Source: CAIYRG01 sp964446945
GTDB taxonomy: Bacteria; Pseudomonadota; Alphaproteobacteria; Micropepsales; Micropepsaceae
NCBI GenBank assembly: GCA_964446945.1
Contig: CAYUQO010000009.1
Span: forward strand, 110,898 to 174,897
Direction: 5' to 3'
DNA length: 64,000 nucleotides
Shown: piece by piece, positions 1 through 8,018 of the stretch
Layout: each line of letters begins with the position of its first letter
How positions within the stretch are numbered: position 1 is the first letter of the stretch
Program-made: the position numbers and the translations under genes
Notes under the pieces: model-generated
Seen by the model: the letters and a program-made list of their open reading frames with translations, nothing else
What the model was told of the DNA's origin: nothing
The model's database searches: none

Positions 1-581
1 GAGTTCTGCGCGATCAGACGCATCACTGGCGGGAGGGCGTGGCCGCCGCCGAACGCCGGTTGGCAACTTCCGAGCTCGATGCGCTGCAACAGGCACAGGC
101 GCTTGACTGTGCGGACTGGCTTCCGAATGACCTGTTGGTCAAGCTCGATCGCTGTCTGATGGCGCACGGGCTGGAAGGACGCACGCCTCTTCTTGACCCC
201 GTCATCGGTGCCGCCGGATTCTGTCTGCCCGACGGCCTGAAGATTTCCGGCCGCAGCAGCAAATATCTGCTGCGAAAGTGGCTCGCTGCGAATCTTCCTG
301 CGGCGCAGCCTTTCGCCCCCAAGCGCGGCTTTACCGTTCCGGTTGCCGAATGGATTCAACCGCGTGCCCGCGATCTTGCCGACGTCATCGCGGCTTCGAG
401 CGGTATCGCCGAGTTATGCAATCCGGATGGCGTGCGCAGGCTGTTTGCGGGCTTTGGCGACCGCGGTGGAAAGCATGAGGGCAATGCCTGCTGGATTCTT
501 TTATTTTACGCGCTGTGGCATCGTATTCACATTGGGCGCGTTCGGTCCGACATGGATGTGTTCGACACGTTGCACGCCTGA
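1..581 (+). CDS. Asparagine synthase, C-terminal part (cut by window start)
   Basis: The reading frame is open from base 3 to the TGA at 579-581, so only about the last 190 residues of a longer protein are present. The visible part matches the C-terminal synthetase domain of glutamine-hydrolysing asparagine synthase (AsnB family): a DWLPNDLLVKLDR stretch, then the conserved EGRTPLLD segment and a KYLLRKW segment. In this family that domain activates aspartate with ATP and accepts ammonia from the missing N-terminal glutaminase domain. Many exopolysaccharide loci carry AsnB-like paralogues, and the glycosyltransferase at 1916-3013 would fit that, but the true substrate cannot be told from this fragment. 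Confidence 0.85.
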   Translation, partial: VLRDQTHHWREGVAAAERRLATSELDALQQAQALDCADWLPNDLLVKLDRCLMAHGLEGRTPLLDPVIGAAGFCLPDGLKISGRSSKYLLRKWLAANLPAAQPFAPKRGFTVPVAEWIQPRARDLADVIAASSGIAELCNPDGVRRLFAGFGDRGGKHEGNACWILLFYALWHRIHIGRVRSDMDVFDTLHA

Positions 582-601
582 ATCGCGTATCTGCTCCGTT
601 G

Positions 602-865
602 TCACTGGAGCGTGAATTGTCCATCACTATATTTCAATTCGGCAGGCGCGATGATCCCGGTTGCAGCCACCCAGACTGAGTGCAATTTTCCGTCCAGATT
701 GCTTTCCCAGAAGTGCAGAAACTTGTTCAGAACTGGAAAGCGCGGTGCAATATCATATTCTTGCCAGACATAGCTTTGCAGGAGGGCGGGATGATCCGGC
801 CGGTGATACAGGATTTCTGCAGTTGTCAGCCTATATCCCTTCATCTGACGTAGCAGGTCACTCAT
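602..865 (-). CDS. usg: Usg family protein
   Basis: This 87-residue protein carries the conserved signature of the alphaproteobacterial Usg family: GYRLTTAEILYHRPDHP near the N-terminus, then QSYVWQEYDIAPRFP and a C-terminal LHSVWVA...PAELKY segment. Usg was first noticed near tryptophan genes and has no settled biochemical function. The frame stays open upstream to 961, but the ATG at 865 gives MSDLLRQMKGYR, which is where family members normally begin, so I use it. No strong ribosome binding site is visible. It stands alone, tail to tail with the asparagine synthase gene. Confidence 0.8.
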   Translation of the reverse strand: MSDLLRQMKGYRLTTAEILYHRPDHPALLQSYVWQEYDIAPRFPVLNKFLHFWESNLDGKLHSVWVAATGIIAPAELKYSDGQFTLQ

Positions 866-1151
866 TTGACGGTCTCTCGCTTCGACATCCTTTTCGTAAA
901 GGTTTTTGTGTTCCCAAAAGTTCCCATCGGGTTCCGCCTCCGCAAGTTGCGAGCAGCTCAAATTGCCACCGCAACCGTAAACACGACTTTACGATCCTCC
1001 ATGGAGTCGGTTTTTCGCGTCAAGCCTTGACATGTCGCCGCCGTGTGCGTGACGCAACGCCGTCGCCTGCTGGCACTCTGCTGACTCGTGTGCCAGTCGA
1101 ATTGCAGCAATCCTGCGTCCGATTCGGATTTTCTGCTGCGGATAATCCTGG

Positions 1152-1805
1152 ATGAATTTTTTGATCCTCATCACCGGTGGAGTTGTCATTGGACTCATCG
1201 TCGCGGCGCCGATCGGCCCGGTCAATTTGATCTGTATACGCCGCACCTTTTTTTATGGTCCGCTGAACGGATTTTTTGCCGGTTTGGGTGCAGCTCTGGG
1301 CGATGGCGTCTTCGCCATTCTCACGGCCTTCGGAATTACCGCGATCACCCGCTGGATCGAAGGCTACGCGACCGTCCTGGAAATTGCCGGCGGTCTGATG
1401 CTCATCGGCTTTGGCTTGCACATCTTTGGGGCCGATGTTGCGTTGTTGCGTGATTCAGAGGGCGCTCCTGTCAAAGACGGCGGTGCGTCGTCGCTGACGC
1501 GGACGATTCTCTCAACTTTCGCGCTGACGATCACCAATCCTGCAACACTGATCGGGTTTACGGCGCTGTTTGCCGGATTGGGAAGCCTCGCCGGGCGTCA
1601 GACAAGGTTCCTCGACGCGGCGGTGACCGTGATTGGCGTCATTGCCGGTTCGACCATCTGGTGGTTTGCGCTGACAACAATCGTTGGGATCTTCCACCGC
1701 CACATCGATATCGGCGTGATGAAGAATATCAACCGCATCTTCGGTGTTGTCGTAACCCTGTTCGGCGTTGTGGTGCTCGGCAATCTCGCAACCAAGTTCG
1801 CCTGA
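1152..1805 (+). CDS. LysE/RhtB family amino-acid exporter
   Basis: A 217-residue, very hydrophobic protein with about six membrane segments. The N-terminal GLIVAAPIGPVNLICIRR stretch is the hallmark of the LysE/RhtB superfamily, whose members export amino acids or related small molecules from the cytoplasm. A second conserved region, ALTITNPATLIGF near residue 125, matches the usual NP motif. The substrate cannot be predicted. The gene is alone; a small 7+7 bp inverted repeat (CTGGCAC / GTGCCAG, 1070-1076 and 1090-1096) lies upstream, but I cannot tie it to regulation. Confidence 0.85.
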   Translation: MNFLILITGGVVIGLIVAAPIGPVNLICIRRTFFYGPLNGFFAGLGAALGDGVFAILTAFGITAITRWIEGYATVLEIAGGLMLIGFGLHIFGADVALLRDSEGAPVKDGGASSLTRTILSTFALTITNPATLIGFTALFAGLGSLAGRQTRFLDAAVTVIGVIAGSTIWWFALTTIVGIFHRHIDIGVMKNINRIFGVVVTLFGVVVLGNLATKFA

Positions 1806-1868
1806 GCCAGAGTGCAATCCGGCGAAGTGTGTGCGGTTCGCCGAAAGATTGCGCGACAATCAAAGGAA

Positions 1869-1912
1869 ATTAGAGTGTGATCCGATTTCCTTTAATCGGA
1901 TCACGCTCTAAT
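1869..1912. repeat. Long inverted repeat, terminator or dispersed palindrome
   Basis: Two 19-base arms (1869-1887 and 1894-1912) are complementary at 18 positions around a 6-base loop; the core is GAGYGTGATCCGATT and its complement. It lies between the convergent lysE-type gene (ending 1805) and glycosyltransferase gene (ending 1916). It could end transcription from both sides. The GATCCGATT core also resembles palindromic repeats scattered between genes in several Alphaproteobacteria, so it may be one copy of such a family. Only this copy was noticed in the window. Confidence 0.7.
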
Positions 1913-1915
1913 CTA

Positions 1916-3013
1916 CTACACCATGGTGGTCAGCCAGCTCTCCCACTCGCGCGCCCGTTGCGGCCAAAGGTAATTCTGCCTGACATAGGCGATGGCTGCC
2001 TCTCGGCGCGCCGATGCCGCGGCGGGCAACAGCCGTTGCGATTTCAATGTCGAAATCAATGCAGCCGCGAATCTCCCCGCAAGCAGATCGGAGTCTTCGC
2101 CCGGCTCCACGAGAACACCATGTCCGGCCAGCGTTTCCGGCAGTGCCGCCAGGCGGGTTGTCACCACACCGGCCCCCATCGCCAGGGCCTCAAGTGCGGC
2201 AATGCAGGATGTTTCAGGATAGGTGCAGGGATAGGCGAGCATGTCGGCCGCGGCGAGTGCTTTGGCGAGCTCCGGTTGCGGCACTGGACCGACATAATCG
2301 ATGCCCTCGATCGAGAGGCACTGGCGGTGAAGGTCCGCATAGCGGTTGTCTTCCGGACCACCGCGCGTCGTCGACAGGCCTGCGAAAATCCGCAAACGGG
2401 ATTCCGGAATTTCCTGCCGCACCCGGGGAAAAGCTTTCAGCAGTTCGCCCAATCCGCGATATGGCGCGCTGGTGTAAACGAGCACAGGCGGTGAGCGCCG
2501 CGCATACCACGGCAGGCCCGGAGCGGCTGCGGCTACGGGCGGCGCAATGGCATTGCGCATTACCTTCGCCCGCTCCCGGGCCAGCCAGTAAATCCGGCAG
2601 AACTCATCCATCTGCCACTGACTTACAAACGCAATACCCGTCCACGCTTTTCGTTCACGCGAGAATTCCAGCGGTTCTATAGGCGGCTGATCGTCTGCGT
2701 GATGCACCCAGAGCACCAGAGGGCGGCGGACTCCCATATCGCGCAACTGGGCGCCGATGGCTTCGTTCGCGACAACCACGATATCGGCGTCGTTCAGCAG
2801 GGCAGTCCCAAAGGCCGAATGGTGATTGAGACACTCAACGCCGAGATAAGTGCCGGGAGAGGACGTGTTGGCGACATGGACAACGGAATGACCAAGCCGT
2901 GCAAGCTCGGCGGCCAGATAGGATATGGCCGCCTCCGTTCCGCCGACACCGCGCAGATAAGGCGTTTCGACCGTGTAATCGACGACCGTGCGGTGAACGA
3001 AGATGATGCGCAA
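1916..3013 (-). CDS. Glycosyltransferase, GT4-like GT-B fold
   Basis: A 365-residue glycosyltransferase that transfers a sugar from an activated donor to an unidentified acceptor. The N-terminal half has the acceptor-side GT-B pattern (GGTEAAISYLAAELARLGH near residue 25). The C-terminal half has PVLVYTSAPYRGLGELLKAF and the donor-binding EX7E motif in YPETSCIAALEALAMG near residue 287. There is no signal peptide or membrane segment, so it should act in the cytoplasm. It starts two bases after the NUDIX stop, so the two are co-transcribed and probably coupled. A role in envelope or polysaccharide glycan assembly is inference. Confidence 0.85.
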   Translation of the reverse strand: MRIIFVHRTVVDYTVETPYLRGVGGTEAAISYLAAELARLGHSVVHVANTSSPGTYLGVECLNHHSAFGTALLNDADIVVVANEAIGAQLRDMGVRRPLVLWVHHADDQPPIEPLEFSRERKAWTGIAFVSQWQMDEFCRIYWLARERAKVMRNAIAPPVAAAAPGLPWYARRSPPVLVYTSAPYRGLGELLKAFPRVRQEIPESRLRIFAGLSTTRGGPEDNRYADLHRQCLSIEGIDYVGPVPQPELAKALAAADMLAYPCTYPETSCIAALEALAMGAGVVTTRLAALPETLAGHGVLVEPGEDSDLLAGRFAAALISTLKSQRLLPAAASARREAAIAYVRQNYLWPQRAREWESWLTTMV

Positions 3014-3015
3014 GG

Positions 3016-3453
3016 TCAGCTTTTTCCCAATCCCGCAACGATCACCCTGCGGGTTTCATCCCACAGAGCATATTCATCCAGAGTTGCAGGGTCGACCCAA
3101 CGGGCCTCTGCCGCATCGCTGCCCGCGCGCAATTCGCCGGAAACATGCATCGCCTTGAAGTCGATCAGAACGTAATGACCGATCACCTCGCCGGCCGCAT
3201 CGCGGGTCAGCAAATCCACGACATCGATGAGCCGTTCGATCTCGACGACCAGACCTGTTTCCTCGCGGATTTCCCGCTGCAGCCCGTCCTTGAGGCTTTC
3301 TCCCCATTCGAGTTTCCCGCCGGGGATACTCCATTGTCCGAGGCGTGGAGGTTGACCACGGCGAATCAGCACGACCTGTCCGGCAGCGTTGCAGATCACG
3401 GCGCCCACGCCGGCAATGGGCGATTGGGGAAGAGACATCGAGTGTTGTTCCAT
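3016..3453 (-). CDS. NUDIX hydrolase
   Basis: A 145-residue protein with a complete NUDIX box, G-x5-E-x7-REIREETGL, at about residues 46-68. This binds the metal and cleaves nucleoside diphosphates linked to another moiety. The N-terminal part (GVGAVICNAAGQVVLIRRG) looks like the ADP-ribose pyrophosphatase/MutT-like branch. The substrate is unknown; next to a glycosyltransferase, a nucleotide-sugar or a house-cleaning role are both possible. It is the first gene of a two-gene unit. A second in-frame ATG five codons downstream is an equally good start. Confidence 0.85.
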   Translation of the reverse strand: MEQHSMSLPQSPIAGVGAVICNAAGQVVLIRRGQPPRLGQWSIPGGKLEWGESLKDGLQREIREETGLVVEIERLIDVVDLLTRDAAGEVIGHYVLIDFKAMHVSGELRAGSDAAEARWVDPATLDEYALWDETRRVIVAGLGKS

Positions 3454-3587
3454 GGTCCCACCGCTGGTTATTTGCCGGCTTTGTGCGCCAAAAGACTTTC
3501 ACCTAGCGGAAAACGCTTCTATTTGGGGCAACTTTCCAGTTCCCGCGTTTACGGCTAAGAAGGGCACGATCCGGGGAGGAAGCAACC

Positions 3588-4172
3588 ATGTCTATTTCCA
3601 TGAAGTCCGCAATTGGCGTGCTGTGCTTGAGCGCAATCTGCCTCGCCGACTGCAATCAAAACAATCCCGGAAATCAACAGAGCAATGCTGCACCGGCCGC
3701 ACCGGCAGCAACCGCCCCGGGCGGCTCAGGAACGGCCGCACAATTGCCGGTCGCCAAGGATCTCAGTCCGGAGTCAAATCAGCAATTCCTGGCCGACAAT
3801 GCGAAACGCCCGGGGGTCATGACACTGCCGAGCGGACTTCAATACCAAGTCATCAAATCGGGTAACGGAAAATCGCCGACCCCGGAAGATTTGGTGACGG
3901 TGACCTATCGTGGGCAGCTCATCAACGGAATGGTGTTCGACGAGACGCAGCCCGGAAAGACCGCCACCTTTCCCGCCGGACAGTTGATTCCGGGTTGGGT
4001 CGAGGCCTTGCAGAAGATGAAGGAAGGCGATGAGTGGCAACTCGTGATCCCGTCCAATCTCGGTTACGGCGAGGCAGGAGCGGGGGGCGTCATTCCACCC
4101 AACCAGACGCTGGTCTTCGACATGTCGTTGCTCAAAGTCGAACCGCCGTCAGGGCAACCCGGCGGGCAGTAA
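3588..4172 (+). CDS. FKBP-type peptidyl-prolyl isomerase, exported
   Basis: A 194-residue protein with a signal-like N-terminus, a Pro/Ala/Gln-rich linker (residues 24-60), and an FKBP domain from about residue 80 (YQVIKSGNGKSPTPEDLVTVTYRGQLINGMVFDET, then FPAGQLIPGWVEALQKM). Such proteins catalyse cis-trans isomerisation of prolyl bonds; this one probably acts in the periplasm. The signal ends in LADC, which resembles a lipobox but has Asp before the Cys, so lipidation is uncertain. A strong GGGGAGGA ribosome binding site seven bases before the ATG supports the start. Its last 24 bases overlap the end of the convergent FAD gene. Confidence 0.88.
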   Translation: MSISMKSAIGVLCLSAICLADCNQNNPGNQQSNAAPAAPAATAPGGSGTAAQLPVAKDLSPESNQQFLADNAKRPGVMTLPSGLQYQVIKSGNGKSPTPEDLVTVTYRGQLINGMVFDETQPGKTATFPAGQLIPGWVEALQKMKEGDEWQLVIPSNLGYGEAGAGGVIPPNQTLVFDMSLLKVEPPSGQPGGQ

Positions 4173-5567
4173 TTTTCCGGGATTAAGTATGTTGTTGGGA
4201 TCCAGCGCGCGTTTTAGCGCCGCCATGGTTGCAATTTCCACGGCCTGCTTTTGCCGGGACAGGGCTTCACGTCTGGCGACACCGATACCATGCTCGGCGG
4301 AGACCGATCCGTTGAATCGCCAGACGCATTTCTGAACGGCGTTTTCAATCTCGCTACGCGCGGATACAAGTGCATCCTCGTGGTTCGGCGCCATGATCGC
4401 GAAATGCAAATTGCCGTCTCCAGCATGGCCAAATGTCATGCATAAAGCGGGCGGAAGCACGGCGCGGACAGCCGCTTCCGCCGTATCCACGAATTCGCCG
4501 AGCCGGGCCAGCGGTACGGAAATATCATTTGCGATGGATTTCCCCTGTTTGCGTTGCGCCTCCGGAATGGATTCGCGCAAGCGCCAAAGCTCTTCACGCT
4601 GCTTGCCGCTGCTGGCGAATACTGCATTGCTGGCCAAACCGCCGTCGATTGCCCGCGACAACACCTGTTCTGCGGCCTCTGTCGAATCCAGGGCTGCCGA
4701 ATTTCCAATTTCGATCAGCAACATCCACTCGGGGGTGCCGGACAGCGGATTGAACGTCCCGGGAATTTCGCGCAACACGAGCTCGATCGCGCCGCGTTGC
4801 ATGATTTCAAATGCCTGGACCTGGCCTCCGGACGCGTATTGCAGATCATTGAGGATTGGCAGGGCGGATGAAACGCTCGAAATGGCGGCGAGTACGGTGA
4901 CGTAAGATGCCGGTTGCGGGAATAGTTTCAGCATCGCAGCCGTGACGATGCCGAGCGTGCCCTCAGCACCGATAAAAACCTGCTTCAGGTCATATCCGGT
5001 ATTGTCCTTCCGCAGACCTTTCATCAATTCCAGAACGTCGCCATTCGCCAGTACAACTTCGAGGCCGAGCACCAGATCGCGCATCATGCCGTACCGCAAA
5101 ACATGCACGCCGCCGGCATTGGTGGAGATATTTCCCCCAATGGTGCACGAACCCTCGGCGGCAAGACTCAATGGAAACAGCCGTCCGGCGCCGGATGCCG
5201 CGCGCTGAACTTCCATCAACACGACGCCGGCTTCTGCGACCAGGAGGTTTTCGTCCGCAGACACGCGCCGGATACGGTTCATTCGCTCCAGTGACAGCAG
5301 GACTTCGCCGGCCGCCGGAATCTGACCGCCGACAAGCCCGGTGTTCCCGCCTTGGGGCACAATAGCGGTCTGGGTCTGATTGCAGATGGCGAGAATACGC
5401 GAGATCGCTGCGGTGCTGGCCGGCTTCAGCAGGAGAGATGTCTTACCCTGCCAGCGCGCGCGCCACTCACGCAAATGAGGAGCGATTTCGCCTGGGTCCT
5501 CGCTCCACGCATCCGCTCCGGCGGCGTCTTTCAAACGTGCCGCGACGTCGCGATCAAGAATGATCAT
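4149..5567 (-). CDS. FAD-binding oxidoreductase (GlcD / D-2-hydroxyacid dehydrogenase type)
   Basis: A 472-residue flavoprotein with the FAD-binding type 4 fold. VPQGGNTGLVGG near residue 72 is the pyrophosphate-binding loop, and the C-terminal oxidase domain has FGHAGDGNLHF and VSAEHGIGVARR. These place it among D-lactate, D-2-hydroxyglutarate and glycolate (GlcD) dehydrogenases, which oxidise a 2-hydroxyacid and pass electrons to quinone or another carrier. The substrate cannot be fixed from sequence. The gene overlaps the end of the upstream Sua5-type gene by four bases (ATGA), so it is probably translated from the same message. Confidence 0.88.
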   Translation of the reverse strand: MIILDRDVAARLKDAAGADAWSEDPGEIAPHLREWRARWQGKTSLLLKPASTAAISRILAICNQTQTAIVPQGGNTGLVGGQIPAAGEVLLSLERMNRIRRVSADENLLVAEAGVVLMEVQRAASGAGRLFPLSLAAEGSCTIGGNISTNAGGVHVLRYGMMRDLVLGLEVVLANGDVLELMKGLRKDNTGYDLKQVFIGAEGTLGIVTAAMLKLFPQPASYVTVLAAISSVSSALPILNDLQYASGGQVQAFEIMQRGAIELVLREIPGTFNPLSGTPEWMLLIEIGNSAALDSTEAAEQVLSRAIDGGLASNAVFASSGKQREELWRLRESIPEAQRKQGKSIANDISVPLARLGEFVDTAEAAVRAVLPPALCMTFGHAGDGNLHFAIMAPNHEDALVSARSEIENAVQKCVWRFNGSVSAEHGIGVARREALSRQKQAVEIATMAALKRALDPNNILNPGKLLPAGLP

Positions 5568-6538
5568 GACGGGCCCCTCGGGGCGGCAGCTCGCCTGAGG
5601 CGATCATTGATCGCTTCGCCCAGGCCGGTATCCGGAATGGGCATGACCGCGATGGCATCCACACCCGTGTGATCAAGCCGGCGCAACATGCCAAAGAGAT
5701 TGGCTGCGGCCTCGCGCAAATTCCCGCACCGGCTGAGATTGCAGATAACGCCGGCGTTCAGGGAAGTTTCGCCAAATGCGAGCAAAGCTTCGCCTCGCGA
5801 AATGTCAGTCGCGTTCAGGCGCAATCTTGCCCGGGGTGCATAATGACTCGCCAGCATTCCAGGCGCGCTGACGGTGTTGCTGTGCCGTTCCGCGAGCGGT
5901 CCGATCACCGCCTCGATCTCCTCGCGGGTAATTGCGCCGGGCCGCAACATCACGGGTGCTCTGCCTTCGAAACCGATAATTGTTGATTCGATTCCGGCCC
6001 GGCATTTGCCGCCGTCCAGAACGAGACCAACCCGTCCGTTCAACTCGTGGAACGCGGCTTCCGCGCTGGTCGGGCTGAGACGCCCGGAACGATTGGCACT
6101 TGGCGCTGCGATCGGAAAACCCGAAGCCTCAATCAGCGCCTGTGCAAGTTTGTGCGACGGAGCGCGAACTGCCAGGGTGTCAAGGCCTGCGCTGGCAAGC
6201 AGCGATATCTGGCACTGCCGCTTTCGGTTCAGCACGAATGTAAGTGGTCCCGGCCAAAATTTCTCAGCCAGTTTGGCCGCGTCGTGATTTGGTTCGACAT
6301 AGGCGAGTGCGTGATCCCAGCCGTGGACATGCACGATCAGCGGGTTGAAACGGGGTCGCTCCTTGACGGCAAAGACCCGTGCGACTGCCTCGTCCTCAAG
6401 TGCATTGCAGCCAAGGCCATAAACCGTCTCAGTTGGGATCACGACGGGTTCGCCGCTGCGCAAAAGACGCGCCGCTTCGGCCACGCCGGCCGAATCCCCG
6501 GAGGCGATTTGGGTCTCGGTCAAGATATCAACCGGCAT
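5564..6538 (-). CDS. tsaC: L-threonylcarbamoyladenylate synthase, Sua5/YciO/YrdC type
   Basis: This enzyme makes threonylcarbamoyl-AMP from threonine, bicarbonate and ATP, the first step of t6A37 tRNA modification. The N-terminal YrdC domain (residues 1-210) shows VIPTETVYGLGCNA, VKERPRFNPLIVHVH, VAVRAPSH-type and AAPSANRSGRLSPTSA segments. At 324 residues it is the long Sua5 form, with a C-terminal domain (GMLASHYAPRARLRL linker onward) that closes over the active site. It heads a two-gene unit with the FAD oxidoreductase, a pairing common in Alphaproteobacteria without an obvious functional link. Confidence 0.92.
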   Translation of the reverse strand: MPVDILTETQIASGDSAGVAEAARLLRSGEPVVIPTETVYGLGCNALEDEAVARVFAVKERPRFNPLIVHVHGWDHALAYVEPNHDAAKLAEKFWPGPLTFVLNRKRQCQISLLASAGLDTLAVRAPSHKLAQALIEASGFPIAAPSANRSGRLSPTSAEAAFHELNGRVGLVLDGGKCRAGIESTIIGFEGRAPVMLRPGAITREEIEAVIGPLAERHSNTVSAPGMLASHYAPRARLRLNATDISRGEALLAFGETSLNAGVICNLSRCGNLREAAANLFGMLRRLDHTGVDAIAVMPIPDTGLGEAINDRLRRAAAPRGPS

Positions 6539-6646
6539 TGAACCAGGACTTGGCCGTCACATCAAAGCTCATCGAACTCTGTGAAATCACGGCCATTTAC
6601 CCTATAAATTGCCTTCCGGCGAGTTCAGACCCAACAGGGGGAAACC

Positions 6647-7105
6647 GTGGCAGCAACATCTACGATCACACAGGCATCAAGCGAAGATCTGGGCAAACTG
6701 GTCCTTCGGCTGACAGTTGGAATACTCATCATCTTTCACGGCATCGCGCTTGCGACAGGTGATGCCGGAATTCCCAATAATCTCGCGCGTTGGCATTTGC
6801 CGACGGAGCTCATGTGGTTGGGCTTTCTGGTCGAGTTTGTTGGTGGGCTGGCGATGGTGCTGGGCGCTTATGCGCGCCTTGGCGGCCTTCTGCTCGGCAT
6901 ATTCATGATCATCGCGCTGTTCATGGCTCATATTGGCCTCATGGGCGCTACGAACCACCTGTTCATGGTGGCCAATAATCCGGCTGGAAATCACTGGGAT
7001 CATTATTTCCTCGAGACCCAGATGTTCTATCTGCTGGGCGGCTTTGCAGTCGCGTTGCTTGGCGCCGGGAAGTACGGCCTGAATATCGGTGGCGACCTGA
7101 ACTGA
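6647..7105 (+). CDS. DoxX family membrane protein
   Basis: A 152-residue protein with four hydrophobic segments and the DoxX-family pattern: LVLRLTVGILIIFHGIAL near the start, FLVEFVGGLAMVLGAYARLGGLLLG in the middle and a last segment FYLLGGFAVALLGAGKYGLN. DoxX proteins sit in the inner membrane; roles in quinol oxidation or oxidative stress have been proposed for some members, but here the function is unknown. The start is GTG at 6647, supported by an AGGGGGA ribosome binding site five bases upstream. A strong hairpin follows the gene, so it is probably transcribed alone. Confidence 0.82.
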   Translation: MAATSTITQASSEDLGKLVLRLTVGILIIFHGIALATGDAGIPNNLARWHLPTELMWLGFLVEFVGGLAMVLGAYARLGGLLLGIFMIIALFMAHIGLMGATNHLFMVANNPAGNHWDHYFLETQMFYLLGGFAVALLGAGKYGLNIGGDLN

Positions 7106-7124
7106 AGTCATTCGCTGGTCTGTG

Positions 7125-7153
7125 CCGGCTCCCCTCATGCATAGGGGAGCCGG
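7125..7153. terminator. Strong hairpin after the DoxX gene
   Basis: Perfect 11-bp stem (CCGGCTCCCCT, 7125-7135, with its complement at 7143-7153) around a 7-base loop, extendable by three pairs past one bulge. It lies 20 bases after the DoxX stop and before the ribosome binding site of the next gene. There is no T-run after it, so it may be an attenuating or mRNA-end structure rather than a classical intrinsic terminator. Confidence 0.6.
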
Positions 7154-7181
7154 GCACTGTTGGCGTCCCGGGAGGCACTGA

Positions 7182-7970
7182 ATGCGGCTGCTGCTTGCGC
7201 CGGTCGTGTGTCTTCTGCTGGCCGATGCGTTCTTTCCAGCGCAAAATGCATTGGCAGACGCGCCGGCCCAGCCGGGTTGTTCGGCATCGGGCGGCATGCG
7301 AGTCGAGTTTGCGTCAGCAGTCAGCGCGTCATCCTTCCGCGCCAGAGATGGGCACGAGATTCGGCTTGCAGGAGTGATTGGTCCGGGTGAGGACGGCAGC
7401 CCGGCGACGCCTGAAGTCCTTGCCGCAGCACGGTCCACGCTCGCCGCCGCCCTGGAAGGGCGCGAGCTCCGGCTTGTAGCCCTCGATATTCCCGACCGTT
7501 ACCAGCGCATCACCGCACAGCTTTTTGCCGGCGGTACCTGGGTTCAGCAAAACCTGTTGCGGCAGGGATTGGTCAGGGCCGATCCGGGGCGTATGGCCGG
7601 TCTCTGCAACGCTCCGCTTTATGCCGCTGAACATGAAGCCATGGACGCCCGGGCCGGCCACTGGGGTGATGGAAGATTCGCGGTCAAGACGCCGGACGAC
7701 GTGACGAAAAGTGCCGGCAGGTTCGAAATGGTGGAAGGCGAGGTTTGGCGCAGCCGGGATCTCAGGGGCCGGCAGATCATCGAATTCCGCAATGCATCCA
7801 GCTTTGAGGTTGTGGTCCAATCACAAGCCGTCCGGGCACTGCGGCTGACGCGGGTCGATCTGGGACGCTTACGGGGCAAGACCATCCGCGTAAGCGGCTG
7901 GATCGGGTTGGATGATCGGCCAGTGATGGAGATTTCAACAGCAGCGGCGCTGGAAGTCATACAAAAATAG
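7182..7970 (+). CDS. Exported SNase-like (thermonuclease-fold) protein
   Basis: A 262-residue protein with a cleavable-looking signal peptide (residues 1-26, ending ALADA). Residues about 35-150 resemble the staphylococcal nuclease fold: DGHEIRLAGVIGPGEDG, then DRYQRITAQLFAGG and WVQQNLLRQGLVRADP. The Arg in DRYQR matches one catalytic position, but the usual acidic residue after the first strand is not clear, so activity is doubtful. The C-terminal 100 residues (MVEGEVWRSRDLRGRQIIEFRN) may be an OB-like domain. A GGGAGG ribosome binding site supports the ATG. It should act in the periplasm. Confidence 0.7.
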   Translation: MRLLLAPVVCLLLADAFFPAQNALADAPAQPGCSASGGMRVEFASAVSASSFRARDGHEIRLAGVIGPGEDGSPATPEVLAAARSTLAAALEGRELRLVALDIPDRYQRITAQLFAGGTWVQQNLLRQGLVRADPGRMAGLCNAPLYAAEHEAMDARAGHWGDGRFAVKTPDDVTKSAGRFEMVEGEVWRSRDLRGRQIIEFRNASSFEVVVQSQAVRALRLTRVDLGRLRGKTIRVSGWIGLDDRPVMEISTAAALEVIQK

Positions 7971-8007
7971 CTTTCCTCCGCTGATCGCGAAGAGGAAAGC
8001 TATTTTT
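7963..8007. terminator. Bidirectional intrinsic terminator
   Basis: A perfect 16-bp inverted repeat (7963-7978 and 7992-8007) with a 13-base loop. The stem starts with five A and ends with five T, so RNA from either strand would form a GC-containing hairpin followed by U residues. It sits between the convergent nuclease-fold gene, whose stop codon lies inside the left arm, and carD. This is the clearest terminator in the window. Confidence 0.88.
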
Positions 8008-8018
8008 GATACTCAGAT

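Noticed and set aside
1877..2494. 205-residue plus-strand frame opposite the glycosyltransferase
   Set aside because: Opposite a gene with a full EX7E motif and conserved fold; composition is Arg/Cys/His-rich like other shadows.
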